From NCBI GenBank assembly GCA_029260765.1, contig JAJDCP010000092.1:1-64000 (forward strand): a DNA stretch of 64,000 nt, written 5' to 3'. Below are positions 62,926 through 64,000 of this stretch, one piece after another. The stretch's first letter is position 1; each line of letters starts with the position of its first letter. Below the pieces are notes generated by a model, which was not told where the DNA came from, did not search any database, and saw only the letters and a program-made list of their open reading frames with translations. Position numbers and translations under genes: made by a program. Source of the stretch: Planctomycetota bacterium. Its GTDB lineage: Bacteria; Planctomycetota; J058; JAJDCP01.

Positions 62926-64000
62926 ATGAGCGCCGCGCCGTTGGTCCACAGCAGGCTTTCACGGTGGTTCCCGGTCCTTCCAGCACTCGTGGTAGCTGTC
63001 GGTCTCTGGACGATCTTCGACCGCCAGGAAAAGTACGGGCAGCAAGCGCGCTTTGCCGCTCTGGCGGAGGAACGCAATCTGGCCGTGCAGCTTGCCTTCG
63101 AGGAGGCCCAGCGGGTCAGCCATAGCCTACTCGGGCTCTTCAAGGCTTCGGATTCCGTCGAACGCGTGGAGTTCGAATCGTTTGCAGGCAACGAGCTGCA
63201 GATGCGGGCCGAGATCAAGGCTTTGGAGTGGATCCCGCGCGTCACGGCCGAGGACCGAGCCCGTCATCAGGCAGCCACGCGCGCTGAGGGCTTTCCTGAT
63301 TACGTGATCACAGAGCGAGCCCATGGAGGCTTCGTCGAGGCCGGTGCACGTGCCGAGTACTTCCCGGTGCACTATCTGGTTCCCATGGAGCCGAACGTCA
63401 GCGCCCTCGGCTACGATCTGGGCTCGCAGCAGACCCGCCGGGTCGTGCTCGAGAGGGCCCGTGACACCGGCAAGCTAACGGCGACGCCGGCGCTCCAGCT
63501 TGTCCAGGACGATCTCTCGGAGTCCGCCACGTTGCTGATCCTTCCCGTCTATCACAACCAGGCCACGACCGATACGGTCGCGCAAAGGCGTGTGGCTCTG
63601 ACGGGGTTCATTCTGGCGGTCGTCCCCGTCGGCGCAGTGGTCAAGCCAGCGATCGAACGCTTCGCAGCTGCGGGGCTGGCGCTCGAGGTCGCTGATCTGA
63701 GTGCCCCGACTGGGTTGCAGGTGATGTACGTACACGGGGAGTGGCCGCCCGCTGAGACCGGGTTGCAAGGCGAACAGCGGTTCAGCGTCGGCGGACGCGT
63801 CTGGCGGGTCCTGTGCCGTCCGACTCCGGCGTTCTTTGGGACCGGCCAGCTGCGGCTCTCGTGGCTGCTCGCGCTGCTGGCGTTTTTCGGCTGCCTGGCT
63901 CCGGGTTTCTGGCTGCAAAGCAGTCTGGCTCGAGCCCGCCGGGTCGAGCGGCTCGTACAGACACGGACCCACGAGCTTCGGACCTCGACAAAGCAGCTGG
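62926..64000 (+). CDS. CHASE-domain membrane sensor (3' truncated)
   Basis: ATG at 62926; at least 358 residues, continuing beyond the window. N-terminal membrane helix (~12-32), then a periplasmic CHASE domain (IKALEWIPRVTAEDRARHQ, EGFPDYVITERA, YFPVHYLVPMEPN, LGYDLGS). A second membrane helix (~300-325, LRLSWLLALLAFFGCLAPGF) and the start of a coiled coil (ARRVERLVQTRTHELR) follow. The missing C-terminus is probably a histidine kinase or a GGDEF domain. The nearby PilZ protein makes a cyclase conceivable. Confidence 0.85.
   Translation, partial: MSAAPLVHSRLSRWFPVLPALVVAVGLWTIFDRQEKYGQQARFAALAEERNLAVQLAFEEAQRVSHSLLGLFKASDSVERVEFESFAGNELQMRAEIKALEWIPRVTAEDRARHQAATRAEGFPDYVITERAHGGFVEAGARAEYFPVHYLVPMEPNVSALGYDLGSQQTRRVVLERARDTGKLTATPALQLVQDDLSESATLLILPVYHNQATTDTVAQRRVALTGFILAVVPVGAVVKPAIERFAAAGLALEVADLSAPTGLQVMYVHGEWPPAETGLQGEQRFSVGGRVWRVLCRPTPAFFGTGQLRLSWLLALLAFFGCLAPGFWLQSSLARARRVERLVQTRTHELRTSTKQL

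Overview
This is a GC-rich window with strong Shine-Dalgarno sites (GGAGG-type) before most genes. It has no rRNA, tRNA, CRISPR array or intact insertion sequence that I can see. The cell is a diderm. Markers are a DUF481-type outer-membrane barrel protein, an AsmA-like giant, several lipoproteins with clear lipoboxes, a Tat component and a periplasmic-type cytochrome c/GMC dehydrogenase set. Signalling is rich: a Ser/Thr kinase with an extracytoplasmic FG-GAP half, a sigma-54 activator, two FHA proteins, a PilZ protein and a CHASE sensor. That style suits a large-genome environmental bacterium of the Planctomycetota, Myxococcota or deltaproteobacterial kind. The sequence alone does not settle the phylum.

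Layout. 0-5 kb: a truncated FecR-like/toroid/CBM48 fusion, a PAC2 protein, and a chromosomal ParM-like actin translationally coupled to a small partner. 5-13 kb: an envelope operon read as DUF481 protein, lipoprotein, then 1841-residue AsmA/DUF748 protein. 13-16 kb: PAP2 phosphatase and two unknowns. 16.5-22.4 kb: kinase and sigma-54 activator, divergent around a palindrome. 22.5-29.1 kb: an accessory, partly decayed zone. It holds a 15-residue tandem-repeat protein, a broken HEAT-repeat gene, a lipoprotein, a broken four-helix-bundle gene and long low-complexity DNA. 29-31 kb: two coupled CNNM/CorC-type membrane proteins. 31.5-41 kb: a tightly packed seven-gene operon (FHA, HEAT, RpoD-type sigma factor, TPR lipoprotein, EboE-like protein, zinc-ribbon protein, metal P-type ATPase). 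41-45.7 kb: class I aldolase, FAD amine oxidase, second FHA protein and MsrA. 45.8-53 kb: VWA protein, GH32-like protein, PilZ protein, RmlA and unknowns. 53-58.3 kb: TatA/E, acyl-CoA ligase, then a cupin/Tat-signal subunit/GMC oxidoreductase/cytochrome c cluster. 58.6-64 kb: formyltransferase-like protein, secreted beta-helix protein, methyltransferase and a truncated CHASE sensor.

The most notable observation is a probable selenoprotein. The msrA frame at 44993-45739 carries a single in-frame TGA exactly at the catalytic cysteine codon of the GCFWG motif. A perfect 8-bp hairpin with a GTT loop lies 20 nt downstream, where a bacterial SECIS element would sit. Other points are an uninterrupted (CAG)21 polyglutamine tract in a cupin gene, ten 45-bp repeats encoding a 15-residue motif, the chromosomal ParM-like pair, and the sigma-factor operon with unusual company.
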